Assembly: GCA_959022875.1 (NCBI GenBank)
Contig: CAUFAM010000026.1
Coordinates: forward strand, 1 to 9,459
Direction: 5' to 3'
DNA: 9,459 bases
Origin: an uncultured Oscillospiraceae bacterium
GTDB taxonomy: Bacteria; Bacillota; Clostridia; Oscillospirales; Oscillospiraceae
Shown: positions 1 through 6,351 of the stretch, in pieces
Position numbering within the stretch: position 1 is the first letter of the stretch
Layout of the letters: every line of letters begins with the position of its first letter
Notes under the pieces: model-generated
Databases searched by the model: none
The model's input: the letters and a program-made list of their open reading frames with translations, nothing else
What the model was told of the DNA's origin: nothing
Program-made: the position numbers and the translations under genes

Positions 1-236
1 TCGTGCTGTTTTACCGCAGCGCAAGGGAGCACGGGGACGAAGCATTTCGCTTTATGTGGCTGACCATCGTTCTGAGTTTTGCCTTCTATATCCCGGTGGT
101 GCTGTGGGCAGATACCATTCCCATGATCGGCATGCTGATGATCCCCAAAACCTGCGCCTATGTGTGGACGGTTCTCATCGGTTACTTTGCCATGAAACGC
201 GCCCGGCCCGGAGTCCCGGAACTGGGCAAGCAATAA
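1..236 (+). CDS. C-terminal part of an unrecognised membrane protein (5' end outside window)
   Basis: An open frame runs in from the left edge and stops at TAA 234-236. About 77 residues are visible. They contain two hydrophobic stretches that look like membrane helices: roughly residues 17-36 (FMWLTIVLSFAFYIPVVLWA) and 41-63 (starting MIGMLMIPKTCAYVW). A short basic tail follows, ending PELGKQ. A GTG at position 3 could be read as a start, but no ribosome binding site can be seen before it and the frame is open to the edge, so I read this as the end of a longer protein. I do not recognise the family. It is separated from repA by about 165 bp with a terminator, so it is probably not in the same transcription unit. 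Whether it belongs to the element or to flanking DNA cannot be told. Confidence 0.6.
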   Translation, partial: VLFYRSAREHGDEAFRFMWLTIVLSFAFYIPVVLWADTIPMIGMLMIPKTCAYVWTVLIGYFAMKRARPGVPELGKQ

Positions 237-345
237 AACAAAGCCGCCCCAACAGGTGACTACTGGTAAAGAACAAGACTAAAAGAAAGAAAAAACCAGG
301 CAGTTACCGCAAAAGCCAACTCTTGTGACAAAATTGAACACCCCG

Positions 346-377
346 AAAAAAGCACGATTTGACAATCGTGCTTTTTT
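346..377 (+). terminator. Strong intrinsic terminator, potentially bidirectional, just upstream of repA
   Basis: There is a perfect 14-bp inverted repeat: AAAAAAGCACGATT (346-359), loop TGAC, AATCGTGCTTTTTT (364-377). The run of six T after the stem, matched by six A before it, gives a U-tract on either strand, so it can end transcription in both directions. It could close the upstream membrane-protein gene. It lies only about 8 bp before the repA Shine-Dalgarno, with no clear promoter between, so transcripts entering repA must either pass it or start within it. A TTGACA lies at 359-364 inside the hairpin, but I see no matching -10. Confidence 0.85.
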
Positions 378-401
378 CATGCCCGGAAGGAGGCACCGAC
401 C

Positions 402-1349
402 ATGCCAGAGGCCGCAATATCGGAATATTTTTATGGCGACGAGGCGGAGCAATTTATCTATTTCCGCATCCCCCGCCAGCTTATCACAGACCCCCATTTC
501 AAGCACCTGTCCACAGACGCCAAGCTGCTGTATGGGATGCTGTTAGACCGAATGAGCCTGTCCGTCAAAAACGGCTGGTATGACGAGGATGGGCGCGTGT
601 ATATCTACTACACCGTAGAGGAGATATGCGGAGACATGAACTGTGGTCGGGATAAGGCCATGAAAATGCTGGCCGACTTGGATACTCGGAAAGGTGTGGG
701 CCTCATCAGCCGTATCAAGCAGGGGCAGGGCAAACCCACCAAGCTCTATGTAAAGCGATTTACCACCGGCTCCGTTCCCTCTCAGCCGCCCTCACCGGAG
801 AAGCGTCCTTTTATGCCCTCTCCAGACGTCGATTTTTCCGGCGTGCAGAAGTCGGCTTTTCCGACCTCTGGAAGTCGAGATAGCCGACCTCCAGACGTCG
901 AGAAAACCGACCCTAATTATACTAATCAGAATCAAACTGATTTTAGCTATCCTGATCCATCCATCTATCCCCCCAGCCCCCCAGAGGGGGGCGGATCGGA
1001 GATGGAGCGATACGAACAGCGAGAGCAAATCAAAGCCAATATTGACTATGACTATTTGAGGCGCCAGTGTTCATACGACGATGTGGAAAGCCTTTTGGAA
1101 CTGATCGTGGATGTGGTGGGCAGTACCGCCTCCACCATCCGCATCGGCAAGGAGGTTTTGCCGGCGGAGACGGTGAAACGGCGTTTTTTGCAACTGGATA
1201 GCTCTCACATCGAGTATGTGATCGACTCCCTCAAGCAGACCACCACAAAAATCAATAATATCCGGGCCTATCTGCTCACGGCGCTCTACAACGCGCCGGT
1301 GACGATAGGCCCTTACTATTCCGCCGCTGTGCGGCATGACTTCGGCTGA
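402..1349 (+). CDS. repA: RepA_N-type replication initiator protein
   Basis: This is a 315-residue replication initiator of the RepA_N type found on low-GC Gram-positive plasmids and conjugative elements. The N-terminal domain (about residues 8-120) shows the family pattern: EYFYGDEAEQFIYFRIPRQL, then LSTDAKLLYGMLLDRM (37-52), WYDEDGRVYIYYTVEEI (59-75) and KPTKLYVKRF (111-120). This part is a winged-helix DNA-binding unit in the family. Residues about 121-200 form a low-complexity linker whose DNA contains the iterons described separately. Residues about 201-315 (from MERYEQREQIKANIDYDYL) match the C-terminal domain seen with these initiators, DUF6017-like by recollection. The start is ATG 402 with GGAAGGAGG at 385-393. 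In characterised RepA_N plasmids the origin lies inside the rep gene, which agrees with what is seen here. The next gene is a ParB-like protein, a usual neighbour. Confidence 0.9.
   Translation: MPEAAISEYFYGDEAEQFIYFRIPRQLITDPHFKHLSTDAKLLYGMLLDRMSLSVKNGWYDEDGRVYIYYTVEEICGDMNCGRDKAMKMLADLDTRKGVGLISRIKQGQGKPTKLYVKRFTTGSVPSQPPSPEKRPFMPSPDVDFSGVQKSAFPTSGSRDSRPPDVEKTDPNYTNQNQTDFSYPDPSIYPPSPPEGGGSEMERYEQREQIKANIDYDYLRRQCSYDDVESLLELIVDVVGSTASTIRIGKEVLPAETVKRRFLQLDSSHIEYVIDSLKQTTTKINNIRAYLLTALYNAPVTIGPYYSAAVRHDFG
820..911 (+). repeat. Four 23-bp direct repeats (iterons) inside repA, candidate oriV
   Basis: Four tandem units start at 820, 843, 866 and 889. Their invariant GTCG cores lie at 828, 851, 874 and 897, each exactly 23 bp apart. 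The first half of the unit reads CTCCAGAMGTCG and the second half ends in CCGAC (CCGGC in unit 1). A degenerate fifth unit with GTCC in register lies at 797-819. Because 23 is not a multiple of three, successive copies are read in different frames, so the repeat is kept at DNA level rather than protein level. In the RepA_N family, RepA binds repeats within the central part of its own gene. I infer that this is the initiator binding array. Confidence 0.8.
912..960. other. AT-rich tract beside the iterons, candidate DNA unwinding element
   Basis: Directly after the last iteron, 34 of 49 bases are A or T, in an otherwise GC-rich gene. It includes a 6-bp inverted repeat, AATCAG (924-929) and CTGATT (937-942). 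An AT-rich stretch next to iterons is the usual layout of a replication origin. The encoded peptide is an Asn/Thr/Asp-rich linker with no visible constraint. The role in melting is inferred. Confidence 0.5.
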
Positions 1350-1355
1350 AATTGA

Positions 1356-1370
1356 ATCTCACCATGAAAC
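1356..1370. promoter_or_regulatory. parS-like palindrome, site A (imperfect), upstream of the ParB-like gene
   Basis: The site reads ATCTCAC-C-ATGAAAC: the left arm TCTCAC fits the consensus and the right arm is degenerate. It shares the 3' flank GCAAAT with site B (GCAATT). Its centre (1363) is exactly 57 bp from the centre of site B. It lies 7 bp after the repA stop codon. Confidence 0.6.
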
Positions 1371-1412
1371 GCAAATCCCTCAAAACAGCATTTCAGGGCC
1401 GGAAAATATTAA

Positions 1413-1427
1413 ATCTCACGGTGAGAC
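1413..1427. promoter_or_regulatory. parS-like palindrome, site B, at the ParB-like gene
   Basis: The site is ATCTCAC-G-GTGAGAC, with a perfect 6-bp palindrome TCTCAC/GTGAGA around one central base. Each arm (GTCTCAC type) differs by one base from the arm of the chromosomal parS site (GTTTCAC), with one extra central base. A TATTAA hexamer at 1407-1412 touches it, so a protein bound here could cover a promoter and repress the gene that starts 43 bp after the centre. I see no convincing -35. Confidence 0.7.
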
Positions 1428-1462
1428 GCAATTTTAAGCAATATTTTGAAGGAGGAAACCCT

Positions 1463-3769
1463 ATGGCAGATGAAACCAGCAAGACCCCCGAATCCCCTAC
1501 GGAACGACCTTCCCCTCAGAATATCCCTTTGGCAAAAATCCATGACCTGCCCGGCGTGTTTATCCCCAAACAGCCAGACAAGAGTTACGGCGGCCTGGTG
1601 AGCAGCATCCAGGCCAGCGGCGTCAAGGAGCCGGTCATCCTCCGATTGCGGGAGGACGGCGAATACCAGCTTGTGACAGGCTATCGCCGCCGGCGTGGAA
1701 GTGAGCTTGCCAAGAAGCAGGACATTCTGGCGTTTGTCTACGAAATGACCTTGCAGGAGGCGGTGGATTACCACCGGCGGGTCCAGAACCAGCCTGCTTT
1801 ACCGATCCCCGGCAAGCTGTTCAAACCCACCGCCGAGAAAAAAGCGGAACAGCCTGTCCCAACTGCTGTGTCAATGTTCAAGGAACCCACCGAGGGCAAA
1901 GCAGAGAACAAGCCGGGCAACAAGACCACCGACACCTCCAAGGAGACAGCCACCGTCAAGGGCAGTCCCGCCCCCAAGGAGGGCAAGGGGGCGACAGCCA
2001 CCCCCGCCGCTGATCCTCTCAAGCCCAGGGAGCAGCCCATCGAGGGCAAGTCAGAGGGGAAGCCAGACGCCAAAACCGCCGACACCCCCAAGGCGACAGC
2101 CCCCGCAAAGAGCGGCCCCGCTCCCAAGGAGGGCAAGGAAACGTCGGCTTCCCCCGCCGCTGGTGCTCCCAAGCCCAAGGAACCCACCGAGAGTAAGACG
2201 GAGGCCAAGCCGGACGGCAAGACCACCGACACTCCCAAGGAGACAGCTCCCGCCAAGAGCGGCCCCGTTCCCAAGGAGGGCAAGGAGGGGCCGGTCGCCT
2301 CCATTGCGGATACTCCCAAGGCCAAGGAGCAGCCCACCGAGGGCAAGACGGAGGCCAAGCCGGACGGCAAGGTCACCGACACTCCCAAGGGGATAGCCCC
2401 CGCCAAGGACGACTCCGCCCCCAAGGAGAGTAAGGAGGCGCCTACCGCCCCCGCCGCCGCCCCCACACCCAAAGCGCCCACAGAGAGCACAGCAGAGGCC
2501 AGGCCCATCGTGGCCGGACCCACCGCCAAAGGCCCCGCTGGGACACAGATCACCCAGGTATTCGAGGACAGACTGGCGCCCCCGGATGAAAAGGCACTGA
2601 ACGACCTGCCCAGCCCCAAGGAGGGAGAATCCTACTTTATCGTCCTCCATCCCGGCTATCTGGAGAAGTCCAAATACAATACGATCACGGTAGACCGAAA
2701 CAGCGAGGACTACCGGGAACTGAAAAAATCCATCGAGCTCAACGGCATCAAAGACCCGGTTTTGACCCGGATCAACCCGGAGGGCGGCGGTCTGGAGATC
2801 GTGTCCGGTCAGCGCCGCCACATGATCGCCAAGGAGCTGAACTACCCTGTCCCTGCTATCATCCAGAAGCTCGACGACGCGGATGTAAAAATTCTGGTCA
2901 ATGACGGCAACCTGCACCGCCCCCATATTTCCACCTATGACCTCGCCCGCGCCCTGCGCGGCAAGATGGAGGGCATGAAACAGAAAGCCGGGCGGAAGAA
3001 GAAGGGAGCCCCCACTGCCGAGGAGCTGAACAGCGACGAGAAGCTGGCCCAGGAGATGGGAATGTCGGTCAGCAAACTTAACCGTATCATCCGTCTGTCC
3101 GAGGCCACCAAGGATGTGTGCGACCGGGTGGATAATGGTAGCCTGGCTCTGTCCGTCGCGTCGGCCATCTCATTCCTGAAACCGCAGAATCAGGACGATG
3201 TGCTGTACCTCAGTGACCTGGGATTTAAGATTTCCACGGAGCGAGTGGAGTATCTGAAAAAGGTAGAGAAAAAAGAAGGACTAGACGAGAAGAAAATTCG
3301 CCGCATTTTGAACGGAGAAAATGTGCTTGACCCACCAAAAGTCATCCCCATGCCTCAGGCTGCACCGGAGGCGCCCACCCAAAGCCAGCCTGGAGTGAAC
3401 CCCGTTGCCCCGGAGGAGCCGCCCCTGCCGCCCTCTCCTGATCTGAAACCCCAGCCGGAGCAGCCAAAGCCTTCCCCCCAGGAGCGGGCCGCTCCGCCAA
3501 CTCCCGCACCGGCTCCGGCGGAGCCAGGTAAACAGCCGGATCAGCACCCTGCCAAGGAGACAGCCGAGCAAAAGGGAGCACAGGATCGGCCTGAATACAC
3601 CAAGGTCATCCTGGCCGGGGACCGGCTACGGAAGTATTTCCCCGATGTGACCATGACCCCCCGTGAAATCGAGGAGAGCATTTACGACGCTCTGGAGGAG
3701 CGCCGCCAGCGTTTGGAGAAAAAGGAACAGAAAAAAGATATTTTCAAGAAAAGCGGCCCAACCCGATGA
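1463..3769 (+). CDS. ParB-like partition/DNA-binding protein with two ParB domains and a repeat linker
   Basis: This is a 768-residue protein. The start is ATG 1463, preceded by GAAGGAGG (1448-1455); the frame is open further upstream, but only over the palindromes. Residues about 18-105 are a first ParB/Srx-type domain with the GYRRRR motif (73-78). It breaks off at AVDYHRRVQNQ, where ParB proteins normally carry an N-(L/x)-QR box. Residues 140-336 are four Lys/Pro/Thr/Ala-rich repeats of 47-51 residues, plus part of a fifth. Residues about 380-490 are a second, complete ParB domain with GQRRH (449-453) and NLHRP (483-487). It is followed by a helix-turn-helix (LAQEMGMSVSKLNRIIRL, 528-545) and a helical region to about 625. 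Residues 630-710 are Pro-rich. The last 58 residues form a charged helical tail ending SGPTR. The expected role is segregation or regulation by binding parS-like sites; two pairs of candidates lie in the window. No ParA is visible. The long protein and double domain are unusual compared with typical ParB proteins of around 300 residues. Confidence 0.85.
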   Translation: MADETSKTPESPTERPSPQNIPLAKIHDLPGVFIPKQPDKSYGGLVSSIQASGVKEPVILRLREDGEYQLVTGYRRRRGSELAKKQDILAFVYEMTLQEAVDYHRRVQNQPALPIPGKLFKPTAEKKAEQPVPTAVSMFKEPTEGKAENKPGNKTTDTSKETATVKGSPAPKEGKGATATPAADPLKPREQPIEGKSEGKPDAKTADTPKATAPAKSGPAPKEGKETSASPAAGAPKPKEPTESKTEAKPDGKTTDTPKETAPAKSGPVPKEGKEGPVASIADTPKAKEQPTEGKTEAKPDGKVTDTPKGIAPAKDDSAPKESKEAPTAPAAAPTPKAPTESTAEARPIVAGPTAKGPAGTQITQVFEDRLAPPDEKALNDLPSPKEGESYFIVLHPGYLEKSKYNTITVDRNSEDYRELKKSIELNGIKDPVLTRINPEGGGLEIVSGQRRHMIAKELNYPVPAIIQKLDDADVKILVNDGNLHRPHISTYDLARALRGKMEGMKQKAGRKKKGAPTAEELNSDEKLAQEMGMSVSKLNRIIRLSEATKDVCDRVDNGSLALSVASAISFLKPQNQDDVLYLSDLGFKISTERVEYLKKVEKKEGLDEKKIRRILNGENVLDPPKVIPMPQAAPEAPTQSQPGVNPVAPEEPPLPPSPDLKPQPEQPKPSPQERAAPPTPAPAPAEPGKQPDQHPAKETAEQKGAQDRPEYTKVILAGDRLRKYFPDVTMTPREIEESIYDALEERRQRLEKKEQKKDIFKKSGPTR
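1880..2470 (+). repeat. In-frame tandem repeats coding the ParB-like linker (4 units of 141-153 bp)
   Basis: The units start at 1880, 2021, 2171 and 2318, each beginning with a Lys codon and encoding 47, 50, 49 and 51 residues. A partial fifth runs from 2471 to about 2506. Each unit follows the pattern K-x-K/R-E-(Q)-P-T/I-E-x-K-x-E-x-KP, then TDTPK or similar, then AK-x-x-PxPKE-x-K-E, then an Ala/Pro tail. All unit lengths are multiples of three, so the repeat is maintained at protein level. The composition predicts an extended, disordered, positively charged spacer. Copy number could vary between related elements by slippage or recombination. Confidence 0.85.
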
Positions 3770-4604
3770 TAGTTGCAACGCCTCACCTTACTTCCTACAA
3801 CATGACCACCAGTTTCACGCCGTCTCCTTTTCCGGGGGCAAGGACAGTACCGCTATGCTCCTGCTGATGATTGAGCGCGGTCTGCCTATCGACCTGGTGC
3901 TGACGGCGGACACCGGCATGGAGTTCCCGGAGATGTACCGACATTGGGATCGGGTGGAGCAATACCTGTTTCAGAAACGCGGTCTAAAATTGACCATTCT
4001 CCGGCACCCAAAGGGCTTTGAATGGCTTATGTTCGACGAGCCGAAAACTAAGTTATCCAGCCTGGAGAACCGAGCTATGCTGGGAGTGCCGCCATACGGG
4101 AACGGGTGGCCGGGGGTAAAAGTCCGCTGGTGTACCGGTCAGCTCAAAACCCATCTGCTCCGGAAGGAGGTCAACCGGCTCAAGGGAGAATACCATGCCC
4201 TCCACTATGTGGGCATCGCCGCTGACGAACCAGACCGTATCAGGCAGGATCAATACCCTCTTGTGGAATGGGGCATTACGGAGCAGCAAGCTCTGCAAAT
4301 CTGCTATGCACACGGATTTGACTGGAGCGGCCTGTATGAGCTTTATGGGCGCTGCTCCTGCTGGTGCTGTCCATTCCAGCGGATCGGTGAGCTGCGTACC
4401 CTGCGGCGGCATCACCCCCAGTTATGGGCCCATCTGCGGGAGATGGACAGCCGTGCACTTTCACAATTCGGACATACCCCCTTGGGACAGTTTAAAAAGG
4501 ACTGGACGGTAGAGGCACTGGAACGACGGTTTGCTTATGAGGAGCAAAACGGCATTCGGATACCCCCTGAACGGAAGAAGAAAAGAAATTGGAGAAACAG
4601 ATAA
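3663..4604 (+). CDS. Phosphoadenosine phosphosulfate reductase family protein (IbrA-like), start uncertain
   Basis: This belongs to the PAPS reductase/ATP-pyrophosphatase fold. The nucleotide-binding loop SFSGGKDST is complete (SGGKDS at residues 57-62 from ATG 3663). It is followed by LTADTGMEFPEMYRHWDRVE, a conserved WCTGQLKT segment, GIAADEPDR and a cysteine cluster RCSCWCCPFQ (Cys 231, 233, 235, 236), which in this group could hold a metal or take part in redox chemistry. Family members handle sulfur on nucleotides or in DNA (PAPS reductase, DndC) or act in pairs with ParB-like proteins (IbrA/IbrB). The substrate here is unknown. The only in-frame ATG before the loop is 3663, which overlaps the ParB-like gene by about 100 bp without a ribosome binding site. 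A more natural start is ATG 3766, overlapping the parB stop as ATGA, or ATG 3802, but both are in another frame (see findings). Without a frame change, the protein from 3663 is 313 residues. The stop codon lies inside the following terminator. Confidence 0.8.
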   Translation: MKSRRAFTTLWRSAASVWRKRNRKKIFSRKAAQPDDSCNASPYFLQHDHQFHAVSFSGGKDSTAMLLLMIERGLPIDLVLTADTGMEFPEMYRHWDRVEQYLFQKRGLKLTILRHPKGFEWLMFDEPKTKLSSLENRAMLGVPPYGNGWPGVKVRWCTGQLKTHLLRKEVNRLKGEYHALHYVGIAADEPDRIRQDQYPLVEWGITEQQALQICYAHGFDWSGLYELYGRCSCWCCPFQRIGELRTLRRHHPQLWAHLREMDSRALSQFGHTPLGQFKKDWTVEALERRFAYEEQNGIRIPPERKKKRNWRNR

Positions 4605-4625
4605 GCGCCGCAGGGCGCTTTTTTT
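4603..4625 (+). terminator. Intrinsic terminator after the PAPS-reductase-like gene
   Basis: The stem is AAGCGCC (4603-4609), loop GCAG, GGCGCTT (4614-4620), and the T-run continues to 4625. It begins within the TAA stop codon of the preceding gene. The next gene's Shine-Dalgarno starts only 15 bp later, leaving no room for a promoter between. Confidence 0.85.
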
Positions 4626-4656
4626 GCATCCATTTTCAGAAAGGAGCGGATGTACT

Positions 4657-5058
4657 ATGCGTGTTCTCATGGTGGAGCCTGGGATGGCCCCCTATGAAAA
4701 GGAGATCAACGGCCTGGAGGAAATGCAGGCGGCGGTAGGCGGCCTGATCACCGCCAGTTACCCCTTTGCGGAACCCGTTGCCCTGGTGAGCAACGATGAA
4801 AGCATTTTTCTGGGTATGCCTTTTAACAGGAGCGTGGAGGGTGGCTACGGCGGCATCTGCGGCCCGTTCTTTGTGTGCGGGCTGAGCGGGGATAGTTTCT
4901 GTTCCCTGACGCCGGAGCAGATGGCCCGGTATAAGGCGAAATATCATCATGCGGAAATCCTGCTGGGCGCACGGGGCAACGAGCCGGTGACGATCAAGGT
5001 AGAACCACAGACTAAGCGGGGGCCGGAGCCCCCGCAGCGGAAAGGTCTCAAGCGGTGA
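4657..5058 (+). CDS. DUF3846 domain protein
   Basis: This is a 133-residue protein of unknown function. The opening MRVLMVEPGMAPYEKEINGL, followed by EEMQAAVGGLITASYPF and VALVSNDES..LGMPFNRSV, is the typical DUF3846 pattern seen on Clostridia conjugative elements. That domain occupies about residues 1-105. The tail is basic and ends RKGLKR. ATG 4657 is chosen because AAGGAG (4641-4646) stands 10 bp before it and the family match starts there; the frame is open further upstream but overlaps the previous gene. It lies just after a terminator, so it is read either by read-through or from a promoter inside the previous gene. No catalytic residues can be named. Confidence 0.8.
   Translation: MRVLMVEPGMAPYEKEINGLEEMQAAVGGLITASYPFAEPVALVSNDESIFLGMPFNRSVEGGYGGICGPFFVCGLSGDSFCSLTPEQMARYKAKYHHAEILLGARGNEPVTIKVEPQTKRGPEPPQRKGLKR
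5016..5035 (+). other. Perfect GC hairpin in the 3' end of the DUF3846 gene
   Basis: The arms are GCGGGGGC (5016-5023) and GCCCCCGC (5028-5035), with loop CGGA. There is no T-run, so it is not a standard intrinsic terminator. It could stabilise or pause the mRNA, or just reflect codons for RGPEPP. Confidence 0.4.
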
Positions 5059-5126
5059 ACCATGGCCCCGGATATATGTCGGAAAATCACAAGTAACACA
5101 CATTTCTTATAAAAGGAGGACTGCCT

Positions 5127-5969
5127 TTGAGCGACTATGAGGAACGGAAACAGGCCCGGATTGACCGCTACCGGGAACGGGCGGAGAAAGCACGCCAGGA
5201 GAGCCAGCGGTTTTCCCATGAATCTATCTCCATGCTGGAGCACATCCCGCCCGGTCAACCTATCCTGGTTGGACATCACTCAGAGCGGGGACACCGAAAC
5301 CTGCTGAAACAGTCAGATAAGAAGATGGAAAAGGCCATCGCCGCATCGGAAAAGGCGGACTACTATGAGCGCAAAGCGGAAGCTGCGGAGCGCAATACCG
5401 CAATCTTTTCGGACGACCCAGAGGCCCTAACCAAGTTGACGGAGAAACTGGAGCACCTACAAGTGGCCCAAACCCGGATGAAGCAAATCAATGCCTACTA
5501 TCGGAAGCATGGCACCTGCCAGGGTTTCCACGGCCTGTCCGATGACCAGGCGGAGAAGCTGGATGACCGGGTACGGAACGGCTACTCCTGGGAGAAAAGT
5601 CCCTATCCCCCCTATGCCCTCTCCAACAACAATCAGGAAATCCGCCGGTTGCAGGGGCGAATCAAGCAACTCACCGAGGCGCGGGAGCTGGGTTATCAGG
5701 GATGGGAATTTGAGGGCGGCAAGGTCGTCGCCAACGCGGAAAACAACCGCCTGCAAATTTTCTTTGACGAGATCCCCAGCCCAGAATTGCGCCAGGAGTT
5801 GAAAAGCCGTGGTTTTCACTGGGCCCGGAGCGAGGGTGCATGGCAGCGCCAGCTCACCGATAACGCCATCTATTCCGCCAGCCGGATCAAGGCCCTCCAG
5901 CCTTCGGACGGCTCCGACCCAATGAAAATCCAGCCCAAACGCAAGCCCAAAACGGGCCCGACACGATAA
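5127..5969 (+). CDS. DUF3560 domain protein, TTG start
   Basis: This is a 280-residue protein. The DUF3560 domain covers about residues 5-130: RIDRYRERAEKARQES, then HIPPGQPILVGHHSERGHRN (39-58), then the helical KKMEKAIAASEKADYYERKA, and INAYYRKHGT (121-130). A second conserved segment (about 190-255) includes RLQIFFDEIPSPELRQELKS and GFHWARSEGAWQRQLTDNA, a module often seen in proteins of this kind. The tail is basic and ends KTGPTR. The start must be TTG 5127: AAAAGGAGGA (5111-5120) sits 6 bp before it and the family match begins a few residues later. The function is unknown; the two His-rich turns (VGHHSERGHR) are the best candidates for a functional site. It lies 68 bp after the DUF3846 gene, and a TATAAA at 5109-5114 abuts the ribosome binding site without a clear -35. 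Confidence 0.85.
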   Translation: MSDYEERKQARIDRYRERAEKARQESQRFSHESISMLEHIPPGQPILVGHHSERGHRNLLKQSDKKMEKAIAASEKADYYERKAEAAERNTAIFSDDPEALTKLTEKLEHLQVAQTRMKQINAYYRKHGTCQGFHGLSDDQAEKLDDRVRNGYSWEKSPYPPYALSNNNQEIRRLQGRIKQLTEARELGYQGWEFEGGKVVANAENNRLQIFFDEIPSPELRQELKSRGFHWARSEGAWQRQLTDNAIYSASRIKALQPSDGSDPMKIQPKRKPKTGPTR

Positions 5970-5985
5970 AGGAGTGACTGAAACT

Positions 5986-6351
5986 ATGGAACATAACACC
6001 AATCAGGAACGTATGCGGGAGATTGAGATTTTTGGCATCCCCGCTCTGTTCAGCCCCAACCGCGTGGCCCCCGGCGACATCTACCCCGGCCTCCACCACT
6101 ACGAGCTCATGTCCAGCCCCACATTCCCAGACAGTCCCCGGCACCTCACCACGGACGCCGGGGAGAAGTTTTTGGGTACAGTGCTCTCCCCGGTGAAAAT
6201 CCACCTGACGGCGGACGGTCAGCGGGAGATCGAGCCGGGCGACCTGTTCCTGGACATTGAAGCCGGGAGTTACACCCCCGCCGAGTTTGAGGAAAAGTAC
6301 CTGTCCCCGGGCTATGGCCCTCAGACAGACCGCCATGGGAAACGCAGTTGA
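5986..6351 (+). CDS. Small LPD28-like protein of unknown function
   Basis: This is a 121-residue protein. The stretch IEIFGIPALFSPNRVAPGDI followed by YPGLHHYELM and later GTVLSPVKI....IEPGDLFLDIE...TPAEFEEKY matches, by recollection, the large polyvalent protein associated domain LPD28, which also occurs as stand-alone small proteins in Clostridia elements. It fills almost the whole protein. ATG 5986 is chosen over GTG 5974 because AAAGGAG (5968-5974) is the ribosome binding site and overlaps the GTG. It follows the DUF3560 gene by 16 bp and overlaps the next gene, so it is co-transcribed. No enzyme motif is visible. Confidence 0.7.
   Translation: MEHNTNQERMREIEIFGIPALFSPNRVAPGDIYPGLHHYELMSSPTFPDSPRHLTTDAGEKFLGTVLSPVKIHLTADGQREIEPGDLFLDIEAGSYTPAEFEEKYLSPGYGPQTDRHGKRS

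Noticed and set aside
237..345. Attachment site or element end between the membrane-protein fragment and repA
   Set aside because: No tRNA end, no direct repeat elsewhere in the window and no integrase gene nearby, so nothing supports a boundary here.
359..401. Promoter with TTGACA at 359-364 driving repA
   Set aside because: No -10-like hexamer is found 16-18 bp downstream, and the hexamer is part of the terminator loop and stem.
820..911. Possible CRISPR array
   Set aside because: The 23-bp units are contiguous with no unique spacers, lie within repA and fit iterons.
1352..1462. Upstream extension of the ParB-like gene from TTG 1352
   Set aside because: The extra 37 codons cover palindromes A and B and have no ribosome binding site, while ATG 1463 has a strong one.
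1768..2926. Long - strand open frames (283 and 291 codons) opposite the ParB-like linker
   Set aside because: They consist of Gly/Leu/Ser/Val-rich repeats that mirror the low-complexity repeats of the + strand gene. There is no ribosome binding site and no family resemblance.
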